From assembly GCA_903901375.1 (NCBI GenBank), contig CAIUQV010000015.1:1-9643 (forward strand): a stretch of 9,643 nt of DNA, read 5' to 3'. Origin of the DNA: an uncultured Ignavibacteriota bacterium (GTDB lineage Bacteria; Bacteroidota; Ignavibacteria; Tepidaquicellales; Tepidaquicellaceae). The notes under the pieces were generated by a model that worked only from the letters and a program-made list of their open reading frames with translations, searched no databases and had not been told where the DNA came from. The position numbers and the translations under genes are program-made. This document shows positions 1 to 6,455 of the stretch, one piece after another (the stretch's first letter is position 1; each line of letters starts with the position of its first letter).

Positions 1-278
1 GGAATGATTTCACCAATACCTGAAGAATGTGAAAGTATGAGGTTTCTCTGCAAAGTTTCTGTCTGTTCTTTCGATATAACGACATCCTTAAATTCTCCAA
101 ACCCGGTGTTAATACCATAAACTATTTCCTCACTGTTAATCCACTTTTCCACGAGTCTTCTTGACTTAACAACCTTTGCTTTTGCAGGTCCTGAAACAGT
201 GATTGGGATATTGCCGTTAACTATAGAAACGGAATTAAAGACATTCAGGTTTTTTCCGTTGAGAACAAATTTTTTCAT
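1..278 (-). CDS. hutH: Histidine ammonia-lyase, N-terminal part (runs off the left edge)
   Basis: The minus-strand frame from the ATG at 278 stays open to the window edge and gives 92 residues. It contains VYGINTGFGEF (residues 53-63), the N-terminal signature of the aromatic amino acid lyase family, with the catalytic tyrosine at Y54. This is followed by LQRNLILSHSSGIGE (76-90). The Ser-His in LSH is the pattern of histidine lyases, whereas tyrosine and phenylalanine lyases usually carry His-Leu or Phe-Leu there. The enzyme removes ammonia from L-histidine to give urocanate, the first step of histidine degradation, in the cytoplasm. The Ala-Ser-Gly triad that forms the MIO cofactor lies outside the window. 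No Shine-Dalgarno sequence is visible before the start. An aminomutase or other family member is possible but less likely. Confidence 0.9.
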   Translation of the reverse strand, partial: MKKFVLNGKNLNVFNSVSIVNGNIPITVSGPAKAKVVKSRRLVEKWINSEEIVYGINTGFGEFKDVVISKEQTETLQRNLILSHSSGIGEII

Positions 279-300
279 TAGAACGATTTATAATAATAAA

Positions 301-334
301 AAATCCGGATTCATAAGAGTATAAATCCGGATTT
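301..334 (-). terminator. Hairpin terminator after the T9SS-protein gene, or paired palindromes ahead of hutH
   Basis: AAATCCGGATT at 301-311 pairs perfectly with AATCCGGATTT at 324-334 around a 12-base loop. Read on the minus strand, the stem runs into six T and then ATTATTAT, and it lies 16 bases past the stop codon of the gene at 351-1391. This fits an intrinsic terminator. Each arm is also itself a palindrome (ATCCGGAT), and the two copies are direct repeats with centres 22 bp apart, so a pair of protein-binding sites in front of hutH is an alternative reading. Confidence 0.6.
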
Positions 335-350
335 CAAAAAGACTAAAATA

Positions 351-1391
351 TTATTTTACTAACATTAATTTCTTTGTTTCTGTAAAGTTTGCGTCACCTG
401 AGACACTAAGTGTATAGAAATATACACCACTGTTTAATGAAGAAAGATTTGCACTGACTTCATATTTACCAGCTGTCATATTGCTGTTTACGAGGCTCTT
501 AACTTCTTTACCTGTGATATCATAAACTTTTAAAGTAACAAAACCTGCTTTTGCAATGCTGAAATTAATAGTTGTTGATGGGTTGAACGGATTTGGATAG
601 TTTTGTGACAAGTTAAAATTATCTGCAACAGTGCTGATAGGTGTGACATTTGTAATACTCGTCCATGATGTTGCGACTTGAAGTCCGTCAATAGTAAGAG
701 TAGGTGAAGAAGCTGCAGACCCTTGTCTTAAACCAATTCTTCCAAAGCTTGTAGCATCTGTGACTGTTCCAACTACCGGACCTACTGTTGGTGTACCTGG
801 TTCTGAAGCAGGAACCGAAGTATTAAACACATAAAAGCTCATTTCGTCATCTGTGGTCGATGAAGTGTTAAACTTATATTTGAATACAACCATATAAGTT
901 GTGTTTAAAGAATAAATCGTTGTTCCGTAAACAATCGGTCCACCTGATGCTGCACCTTTACTTATACCCAATAAAAATCCAAGTCCTGAAGAATCCTTTA
1001 CATAGAATCTTGATGTGTATAAAGTTGTTGATGTTGGTGGTAATAATGCGATAAAATAATCACCTGTTTTTGCCGAATCAACTTTTAACATAAATGATAC
1101 GTATAAAGAACCAGATCCAACACTATCACCTGTAAACTGTTTGTAATAATCCTCACCTGAATTTCTCATTCTAGCAGCATTACCTATTCCTGAATTGATA
1201 TAATTCGGGAATGTTAATCCAGGTGCAGTTACAGTTATTGGATTAGTTGGTCCACCACTGAAGGAAGTCCAGCCCTGACCACCAATAGTGTCACCTGCTG
1301 TATAATTAAAATTATCAAGTAATTTTACTTGTGCGTTTAATCCCGCAACAAATAACAACATTAAAACTAAAGTGAATAATTTTGCTTTCAT
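351..1391 (-). CDS. Secreted protein with type IX secretion C-terminal sorting domain
   Basis: The product has 346 residues and starts with a clear signal peptide (MKAKLFTLVLMLLFVAGLNA, residues 1-20, then Q). The middle, about 24-245, is rich in Ser, Thr and Gly. Stretches such as DNFNYTAGDTIGGQGW, FGRIGLRQGS and IDGLQVATSW look like the beta-rich, probably concanavalin/laminin-G-like modules of Bacteroidota surface proteins. Residues 258-346 form a typical type A sorting domain: NYPNPFNPSTTI, a Lys-Val-Tyr-Asp-Ile-Thr-Gly segment, a Gly-Val-Tyr-Phe-Tyr segment and a KKLMLVK end. The protein should cross the inner membrane by Sec and the outer membrane by the type IX system, to be released or anchored on the surface. 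I see no catalytic motif, so adhesion or a structural role is a guess. The 149 bases upstream hold only a weak promoter-like CACTTTTG (minus strand, 1471-1478). Confidence 0.9.
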   Translation of the reverse strand: MKAKLFTLVLMLLFVAGLNAQVKLLDNFNYTAGDTIGGQGWTSFSGGPTNPITVTAPGLTFPNYINSGIGNAARMRNSGEDYYKQFTGDSVGSGSLYVSFMLKVDSAKTGDYFIALLPPTSTTLYTSRFYVKDSSGLGFLLGISKGAASGGPIVYGTTIYSLNTTYMVVFKYKFNTSSTTDDEMSFYVFNTSVPASEPGTPTVGPVVGTVTDATSFGRIGLRQGSAASSPTLTIDGLQVATSWTSITNVTPISTVADNFNLSQNYPNPFNPSTTINFSIAKAGFVTLKVYDITGKEVKSLVNSNMTAGKYEVSANLSSLNSGVYFYTLSVSGDANFTETKKLMLVK

Positions 1392-1540
1392 CTTTTATAA
1401 TTTAAATTAATAAATGTTTTCCATATTTATAGGACTAGAAATTTATGAATATTAAACTTTAAAAACTATTCAAAAGTGAGTAAAATTCAATTTTAACTAT
1501 AACTTAATAATACAGCGCTAAAGTTGAATAAATCAATAAT

Positions 1541-2302
1541 TTAAAGGAGGATTTTATCCACACCTATATGACAAAGAGCAAAGTCATACTTGACGGGGTC
1601 TAAAGGATCAAAGGATTTAAGTTTTTCAGTAAGTTCAACTGCAAATTTAATATCACAGGACTTACGGCTGACAAGTCCAAGGTTTCGCGATACTTTATAA
1701 ACATGAGTATCAACAGGAATTATAAGTTTAGATTTATCAACTTCCCTGCTCCAGATACCTGTATCTATGGAATCTTTTCTTACCATCCATCTGAGAAAAA
1801 GGTTCAGCCTTTTGCAGGTAGATTTTTTTGAAACAACCGGGATTAAATATTCGAAAGATTTAGAATATCTGACAGTACTTCTAATTTCACTTGTAAACTT
1901 ATCTAAAGCATTGAGAATATTAACATCGGATTCATTATAATGTTTCAAGAATAAAGATTTCAAACTTCCGTATTTAAGAACAATGTATTTGATTGAAAGA
2001 ATTAAATCTACAAAATCTTTTTCAGTATTAAAGCGATAACAGAAATTATCATTTGTGCAGAATTCATCCGGGTCGAATTCCATTATAAATTTCAAAACAT
2101 TTCCGTTGGCAAGGTTAATAAACTTTTTAATGAAATTGTTAATCTGGACTATATTTCCGTACGAATAACAAGATACAACAAATGCCAGAAGCTCTTTTTC
2201 AGAATTTGACTTTGCAAATTGAAGGTTCCATACAGGGTCTCTGGAACTTTGTTGACTGTTGTATTTACGATAATATGAATTTAAAATCCGTTTAATGTTC
2301 AT
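1541..2302 (-). CDS. TIGR02757 / DUF2400 family protein, possibly HhH-GPD glycosylase-related
   Basis: The 253-residue product matches the TIGR02757 (DUF2400) pattern. It has an early Asp-Pro-Val (22-24), an SCYSYGN segment (44-50), KRLNLFLRWMVRKD (164-177), LIIPVDTHVYKVSRNLGLV (193-211) and a closing FDPLDPVKYDFALCHIGV (231-248). The family has no established function that I know of. The VDTHVYKVSRNLGL stretch resembles the loop of endonuclease III-like glycosylases that carries the catalytic aspartate, so D198 with K164 could be a glycosylase pair; that is inference. The sequence is soluble, with no signal peptide or membrane segment. The ATG overlaps the TGA of miaA by 4 bases (ATGA, 2299-2302), so the two are probably translationally coupled. 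Length is normal for the family. Confidence 0.85.
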   Translation of the reverse strand: MNIKRILNSYYRKYNSQQSSRDPVWNLQFAKSNSEKELLAFVVSCYSYGNIVQINNFIKKFINLANGNVLKFIMEFDPDEFCTNDNFCYRFNTEKDFVDLILSIKYIVLKYGSLKSLFLKHYNESDVNILNALDKFTSEIRSTVRYSKSFEYLIPVVSKKSTCKRLNLFLRWMVRKDSIDTGIWSREVDKSKLIIPVDTHVYKVSRNLGLVSRKSCDIKFAVELTEKLKSFDPLDPVKYDFALCHIGVDKILL

Positions 2303-3216
2303 TTAAAGAGAGATAAAATGTACTGGGAGCATAATTCCGGACCGGCAAAATCATTTACATTTACCCATTTGATACGCTTATCGGCATTAAACCATGTCAT
2401 TTGCCTTTTTGCATATCTGCGGGAATTCTGTTTAATCAGATTGAGAGCTTCATCGAGCTTAATTTCGTTTCTCAGATACCTGAATACTTCTTTAACGCCG
2501 ACAGTATTAAGAGAGTTGTTTGTTTCAGGTGAAAAGCCATTATTCAGGAGCGATTGTATTTCCTCAATCAGACCGTTAGCATACATGGAATCTACCCTTT
2601 TGTTAATCCTGTCGTAAAGAACATCACGTTCGAAATTAAGTCCAACCTGAACTGAATCAAAATCCGGCTTAACTGTATTTGCCTGCTGCTCTGACATTTT
2701 CCTTCCTGTGGCATAATAAACTTCAAGAGCCCGAATAACCCGTCTGAATTTACCTGAATCCATTCTGGATGCAGTTTCAGGATCAACGGCAGAAAGTTCA
2801 CTGTACAAAGCTTCCCTTCCTTCAGTTTGTAGTTTTTGATTAAGTTCCTCACGGATTGAAAGGTCTTTTCCTTCTTCCTCGAAAAAACCGTCAAGCAAGG
2901 ACTTGATATAAAGGCCACTGCCACCAACGATTAGTACATTTTTACCACGATTATGTATGTCGGAAATAATTACTTTGGATTTCATTGCGAAGAAACCTGC
3001 ACTAAAATATTCTGTAAGTTCAAGTTCATTTACGAAATAGTGTTTAGCTTTGCTCAATTCCAGTGCAGAAGGAGCACATGTTGCAATCTGAATATGCTTA
3101 TAAACCTGTCTTGAATCAGCAGAAATAATTTCTGCGTCCATACTATTTGCCAGGGAAATACTCAATGAAGTTTTTCCTGAAGCAGTTGGACCGAGCAATA
3201 CGAATACTTTTTTCAA
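2299..3216 (-). CDS. miaA: tRNA dimethylallyltransferase MiaA
   Basis: The 305-residue product transfers a dimethylallyl group to N6 of adenosine 37 in tRNAs that read UNN codons; 2-methylthio addition often follows. The P-loop GPTASGKT is at 9-16 and the tRNA/substrate loop ISADSRQVY at 31-39. GGSGLYIKSLLDG is at 98-110, FRRVIRALEVYYATGR at 157-172 and RRYAKRQMTWF at 266-276. Length is normal. The start is TTG at 3216: it places the P-loop where it belongs, and an in-frame TAG lies 18 bases further upstream with no ATG or GTG between. The usual G-x-DIGT after the DSRQVY loop reads HIQIAT here. A possible promoter element TATTTTTG lies on the minus strand at 3267-3274. The gene is first in a two-gene unit with the DUF2400 gene. 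Confidence 0.96.
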   Translation of the reverse strand: MKKVFVLLGPTASGKTSLSISLANSMDAEIISADSRQVYKHIQIATCAPSALELSKAKHYFVNELELTEYFSAGFFAMKSKVIISDIHNRGKNVLIVGGSGLYIKSLLDGFFEEEGKDLSIREELNQKLQTEGREALYSELSAVDPETASRMDSGKFRRVIRALEVYYATGRKMSEQQANTVKPDFDSVQVGLNFERDVLYDRINKRVDSMYANGLIEEIQSLLNNGFSPETNNSLNTVGVKEVFRYLRNEIKLDEALNLIKQNSRRYAKRQMTWFNADKRIKWVNVNDFAGPELCSQYILSLFK

Positions 3217-3247
3217 AATTGCGAAATTATTCAGCTAAATGTTAATG

Positions 3248-3284
3248 TTTAATTGTTTATATTTAACAAAAATAAACAATTAAA
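3248..3284. promoter_or_regulatory. Perfect 13-bp inverted repeat between divergent genes
   Basis: TTTAATTGTTTAT at 3248-3260 is mirrored exactly by ATAAACAATTAAA at 3272-3284, with an 11-base centre. The dyad is flanked by a direct repeat, TTAATGTT at 3242-3249 and 3289-3296. It sits in the 91-base gap between the TTG start of miaA and the ATG of the secreted SH3-like gene, so it could be an operator acting on both. It is all A/T apart from one G/C pair per arm, so chance is a real alternative. Confidence 0.35.
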
Positions 3285-3307
3285 ACTTTAATGTTAAGAA
3301 TAATCCT

Positions 3308-4045
3308 ATGAAAAAACTATATCTGCTTGTAATATTAATATTACTCTCAAAATTCTCGCTTGCTTACGATAAAGCTGACACAACATTTACTTATGATTTA
3401 AACGGAGACGGGAAAAAGGAAAAAATAAAAACAGTTATTAAGGAAGATGAAGGGACTATTACGCTGAAAGTGAATGATGCAGCATTTACTTATATACCTA
3501 CTTCAACTACAGATACTGAATTGAAAGTTATCTGGATAAAAGAAAAAGTGTATCTGATGTCAACGAACATAGATTATTATGGTTATGAAAGCACATTATT
3601 CAGTTTCAGCAGCAAGATTGACAGCATTGGTACATTCTGGTCTCTTGACAGGCCTGAAATTTCTAACAGCGGTATAATCAAAGTGAATGACTGGCTGGGT
3701 TTCTGGAGCGCCGATTACGAATACCAGTTAATTAATAACAAACTAACTGCAAAATACAAAGATGAGTATACAAACTTTGACAACCTTAAAGAACACGAGA
3801 TAAAGACTACAGAAATGATATATTTACATTCTGGAAAAATGCTTAATGCAAAAGGTTTGTACGAGATTAAACCAAACACAAGAATTTACATACTAAAAGC
3901 AGACATCAGGGAATTGTGCAAAGAGGAAGACAGCTGGAGGGAAGGCTGTAACTGGTATTACATAAGAAGCAAAGACGGAACTGAAGGATGGATTATGCTT
4001 AAAGATTTTCAGGATAAAGTTGAAGGCATACCCTGGGCTGGTTAG
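3308..4045 (+). CDS. Secreted protein with C-terminal bacterial SH3-like domain
   Basis: The product has 245 residues. A signal peptide (MKKLYLLVILILLSKFSLAY, about 1-20) directs export to the periplasm or beyond. Just after it, DLNGDGKKEKI (30-40) resembles the calcium-binding Dx-Asn-x-Asp-Gly loop of VCBS/FG-GAP-type repeats. The middle (about 45-165) is beta-rich and unassigned. Residues 170-235 look like an SH3b domain, with a fold beginning MIYLHSGKML and ending WYYIRSKDGTEGWIMLKDF. Such domains often bind cell-wall peptides or mediate protein contacts. Cys204 and Cys214 could form a disulfide. I see no enzyme motif and cannot name a function. The gene is alone on the plus strand, divergent from miaA and convergent with the arginine decarboxylase gene. 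Confidence 0.8.
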   Translation: MKKLYLLVILILLSKFSLAYDKADTTFTYDLNGDGKKEKIKTVIKEDEGTITLKVNDAAFTYIPTSTTDTELKVIWIKEKVYLMSTNIDYYGYESTLFSFSSKIDSIGTFWSLDRPEISNSGIIKVNDWLGFWSADYEYQLINNKLTAKYKDEYTNFDNLKEHEIKTTEMIYLHSGKMLNAKGLYEIKPNTRIYILKADIRELCKEEDSWREGCNWYYIRSKDGTEGWIMLKDFQDKVEGIPWAG

Positions 4046-4071
4046 CAGATTGGTTTAAATATTTTATAAAA

Positions 4072-4100
4072 AAGAACGCCTCTTAAAAAGAGGCGTTCTT
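4072..4100. terminator. Bidirectional intrinsic terminator
   Basis: AAGAACGCCTCTT (4072-4084) and AAGAGGCGTTCTT (4088-4100) form a perfect 13-bp stem with an AAA loop. It lies 26 bases after the stop codon of the plus-strand SH3-like gene and 21 bases past the end of the minus-strand arginine decarboxylase gene. The minus-strand reading runs into TTTTTTATAAAATATTT, a strong U-tract. The plus-strand reading has only TTCTTATTGT, so termination should be better for the decarboxylase transcript. Confidence 0.88.
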
Positions 4101-4121
4101 ATTGTAAAGCAAATCAATTTA

Positions 4122-4667
4122 TCACGGAAGGAATACGGCACAAGAGACAACGGTAGTCCATAGTCCGTTTTTATCTCCTTCAGCAGACTGAGTAATATTA
4201 AAAGTCTTAAAAATCTTACCGCTTTGTTTGTAAACCTGTTCACGTTCATTCCATGCAGTTTCAGAATCAAACTCAACTCCGAGAGTAGTTGCGAGCATAG
4301 TTGCAGCAAGGTCTTCAGCATATTCACCTGAGAGTTTTTCAGTTTCACCAAAAGGATGATGTTCTGAAATGTAGCCGTAATGACTATCGTCAGATGGTAA
4401 TGCAACACCGATTGAGGTTGCAATAAGTCTGTTTGGTTCATTTGTAAAATTACGAGCCATAACGCAGTAAGTTATCTGACCAGGTTTAAGAATATCCATA
4501 CCCTGCTCACGGGTAATTCGTTTACAGCCGGGAGGATAAATACTTGAAACCATAACAAGGTTTAATCTTTCGATACCTGCATGACGCAGAGCTAATTCAA
4601 ATGATTGTAAATAATCTTTGTGTCTTCCAACACCTTTAGTGAAGAACATCTTTGTTGGTTGAAACAT
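4122..4667 (-). CDS. pdaD: Pyruvoyl-dependent arginine decarboxylase
   Basis: The 181-residue product matches the PvlArgDC family, which converts arginine to agmatine for polyamine synthesis or acid resistance. The proenzyme cleaves itself inside VSSIYPPGCK (40-49), between Ser41 and Ser42. Ser42 becomes the pyruvoyl group that replaces pyridoxal phosphate, giving a roughly 41-residue beta chain and 140-residue alpha chain. GYISEHHPFGE (98-108) carries the conserved glutamate E102 expected as proton donor. SGEYAEDLAATMLA (113-126) and GLWTTVVSCAVFLP (168-181) complete the pattern, and length is normal. The gene follows tyrS after 66 bases but has a promoter-like element and a strong AGGAGG of its own, so it can be expressed separately. 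No agmatine-processing gene is in the window. Confidence 0.95.
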   Translation of the reverse strand: MFQPTKMFFTKGVGRHKDYLQSFELALRHAGIERLNLVMVSSIYPPGCKRITREQGMDILKPGQITYCVMARNFTNEPNRLIATSIGVALPSDDSHYGYISEHHPFGETEKLSGEYAEDLAATMLATTLGVEFDSETAWNEREQVYKQSGKIFKTFNITQSAEGDKNGLWTTVVSCAVFLP

Positions 4668-4672
4668 ATCAC

Positions 4673-4678
4673 CCTCCT
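4673..4678 (-). promoter_or_regulatory. Strong Shine-Dalgarno site for the arginine decarboxylase
   Basis: On the minus strand AGGAGG is followed by GTGAT and then the ATG at 4667, a 5-base spacer. It is the only textbook Shine-Dalgarno site before any gene here; the others have none or at most AAAGG/AAAGGA. It fixes the start codon. Confidence 0.75.
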
Positions 4679-4702
4679 CTTGGTTTAAAATTTAGCAATG
4701 TA

Positions 4703-4710
4703 CAAACTTA
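4703..4710 (-). promoter_or_regulatory. Possible promoter of the arginine decarboxylase gene
   Basis: The minus strand reads TAAGTTTG, an exact fit to the -7 element TAnnTTTG described for Bacteroides promoters. The overlapping TATAAG is also close to a sigma-70 -10 box. It lies 35 bases before the ATG, in the gap after tyrS. No clear -33 TTTG is present about 20 bases upstream, where only an A/T-rich run is seen. Confidence 0.35.
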
Positions 4711-4733
4711 TAAAATATTTTATTAAAAAAGTA

Positions 4734-5945
4734 TTAATTAATCTTTACTTTCAGAAATTTTCTTTTCCCTACTTTAAGTACAAAATCTTTCTTCTGTTCA
4801 ATGACATAATTAACATCGGAGACTTTAGTACCATTAATAGTAACACCACCCTGTTCGATTAATCTCCTTGCAGAACCGTTTGAATCAGCGAGTTTATTAA
4901 TTACAATAAGGTTAATCAATTTTACATCTTTTTCGTTCAATGTAATTTCAGGAATATCGTCTGGTATTTCCTTTTTGATGAATATTTTATCAAACTCCTC
5001 AATTGCCTGATTTGCTACTTCCTCATTGTAATATAGTTTAACGAGTTCAAACCCCAGTCTTCGTTTCATATTACGCGGGTTTGTGCCAGGGTCTTCCATT
5101 TCGTACTTTATATCGTGAAGTTCCTTAGGAGTTAATCTTGTAGCAAGGGTAAAATACTTAAAGATAAGAACATCAGGAATGCTCATAGTTTTCCCGAATA
5201 TATCTTTAGGGTCATCAGCAATTCCGATGTAGTTATTCAGGGATTTACTCATTTTTTCCGAGCCATCAGTACCTTCGAGAAGTGGCATAAGCATAACAAT
5301 CTGAGGGTCTTTACCAAAGCGTTTCTGCATATCACGTCCTACAAGGTTATTGAATTTCTGGTCTGTACCGCCAAGTTCAACATCGGCATTTATTGCATAG
5401 GAATCATATCCCTGCATAATAGGATAAAGGAGTTCGTGCATAGAAACTTCAACCTGTTCCTTCATACGTTTAGTAAAATCATCACGTTCGAGAATTCTCT
5501 GGACGGTAAACTTACCGAGCAATCCGATTAAATCGTGAAGTGAAATTTTGCTAAGCCATTCAGAATTATAAACAATTTTAGTTTTGTCTTTATCGAGAAT
5601 TCTTGAAGCCTGTTCAAAGTATGACTTACCATTTTCGCGTGTTTCCTCGAATGTAAGCTGAGGACGGGTCTTCTTTTTACCAGATGGATCGCCAATCATA
5701 CCGGTAAAGTCACCCACTATTAATATAGCAGTATGTCCGAGGTCCTGAAACTCACGGAGTTTATTCAGAACAACAGAATGGCCAATATGCAAATCCGGCA
5801 CAGACGGGTCGCAGCCGAGTTTAATGTTCAGCGGTTTTTTTGAGGCAATTGATTTTTCAATTTTCTTTACAAGTTCATCCTCGGGAATGATTTCCACAGT
5901 TCCCTTTTTGAGGATATCCATTTGTTCATTTAATGTTGCAAACAT
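4734..5945 (-). CDS. tyrS: Tyrosine--tRNA ligase
   Basis: The 403-residue product is a class I synthetase that activates tyrosine with ATP and charges tRNA-Tyr. The HIGH motif is at 53-56 (PDLHIGHS) and KMSKS at 231-235 (GSEKMSKSLNNYIGI). Tyrosine-site segments are at 174-182 (YPIMQGYDS) and 192-199 (GGTDQKFN). Residues from about 343 to 400 form an S4-type RNA-binding domain (SARRLIEQGGVTINGTKV) that grips the tRNA. The exact HIGH, the KMSKS context and the overall length are those of the second bacterial TyrRS type rather than the Bacillus/E. coli type. The ATG lies 1 base after the smpB stop, with AAAGGA 9 bases upstream, inside smpB. Co-transcription with smpB is very likely. Confidence 0.97.
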   Translation of the reverse strand: MFATLNEQMDILKKGTVEIIPEDELVKKIEKSIASKKPLNIKLGCDPSVPDLHIGHSVVLNKLREFQDLGHTAILIVGDFTGMIGDPSGKKKTRPQLTFEETRENGKSYFEQASRILDKDKTKIVYNSEWLSKISLHDLIGLLGKFTVQRILERDDFTKRMKEQVEVSMHELLYPIMQGYDSYAINADVELGGTDQKFNNLVGRDMQKRFGKDPQIVMLMPLLEGTDGSEKMSKSLNNYIGIADDPKDIFGKTMSIPDVLIFKYFTLATRLTPKELHDIKYEMEDPGTNPRNMKRRLGFELVKLYYNEEVANQAIEEFDKIFIKKEIPDDIPEITLNEKDVKLINLIVINKLADSNGSARRLIEQGGVTINGTKVSDVNYVIEQKKDFVLKVGKRKFLKVKIN

Positions 5946-5946
5946 A

Positions 5947-6396
5947 TCAATAATCCTTTAGTTTTCTTTCTGATTCTCGTGTTTTAATTGTTTCTCTCTT
6001 ATCGAAGAGTTTTTTTCCCCGGGCAAGAGCAATTTCCACTTTTATTTTAGAGTTTTTAAAATATATCTTTGTTACTACAAGAGTTAAGCCTTTTTCTTCG
6101 AGCTGAGCTTTAATTTTTCTCAGTTCTTTCTTATTCATCAGGAGTTTTCGTTTCCTTAACGGGTCGTGATTATTAAGGTTACCGAATTTGTATTCGTTTA
6201 TATGAGCATTAACAAGCCAGAGTTCATTGTTCACGTATTTACCGTAAGCTTCAGTAAGATTTACCTTAGCATCCCTCAGAGATTTAACTTCAGTACCGAA
6301 TAAAACGATACCTGCTTCATAACGGTTTAGAATTTCGTACTGAAAATTAGCTTTCCGATTAGTTCCGATTATTTTAATTTTGTCTGTGTCTGTCAA
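5947..6396 (-). CDS. smpB: SsrA-binding protein SmpB
   Basis: SmpB binds tmRNA and brings it to stalled ribosomes for trans-translation and ribosome rescue. With the start chosen here it has 149 residues, the usual length. GTEVKSLR is at 34-41, NAHI at 63-66, HDPLRKRKLLM at 77-87, and the C-terminal tail GKKLFDKRETIKTRESERK at 127-145. The frame extends upstream to an ATG at 6471, but that adds 25 hydrophobic residues no SmpB has and would overlap the divergent gene at 6456. The TTG at 6396 gives MTDTDKIKIIGTNRK, which lines up with known SmpB N-termini. The start lies inside an inverted repeat (6390-6435). tyrS follows after one base. The tmRNA gene itself is not in this window. Confidence 0.94.
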   Translation of the reverse strand: MTDTDKIKIIGTNRKANFQYEILNRYEAGIVLFGTEVKSLRDAKVNLTEAYGKYVNNELWLVNAHINEYKFGNLNNHDPLRKRKLLMNKKELRKIKAQLEEKGLTLVVTKIYFKNSKIKVEIALARGKKLFDKRETIKTRESERKLKDY

Positions 6397-6435
6397 TATT
6401 ATTCGTAAAACCTTTAAATTATTTAATACTGACAG
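6390..6435 (-). promoter_or_regulatory. Inverted repeat enclosing the smpB start codon
   Basis: CTGTCAATATTA at 6390-6401 matches the complement of TAATACTGACAG at 6424-6435 at 11 of 12 positions, with a 22-base centre. In a minus-strand transcript the 3' arm contains the proposed TTG start (TAATATTGACAG) and the loop exposes AAAGG, the only Shine-Dalgarno-like bases. If transcription starts above 6435, the hairpin could limit smpB translation. It could instead be an operator for the divergent pair, or chance. Confidence 0.35.
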
Positions 6436-6455
6436 CAAAATCAATTTAATAAGAA

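Noticed and set aside
1391..1545. Small RNA or extra gene in the gap before the T9SS-protein gene
   Set aside because: No stable stem, terminator or open frame is visible in this A/T-rich stretch.
1541..1552. AAAGGAGG on the plus strand as a ribosome binding site
   Set aside because: No plus-strand start codon with an open frame follows; the bases are the complement of the last codons (Ile-Leu-Leu) and stop of the DUF2400 gene.
2318..2617. Plus-strand open frame of 99 codons
   Set aside because: It lies entirely opposite miaA, has no recognisable product and no start signal; miaA motifs account for this region.
2592..2927. Second minus-strand frame of 111 codons inside miaA
   Set aside because: It is in another frame of the clearly coding miaA sequence and shows no family pattern.
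4064..4441. Minus-strand frame of 125 codons over the terminator and decarboxylase gene
   Set aside because: It runs out of frame through the arginine decarboxylase and through its terminator hairpin.
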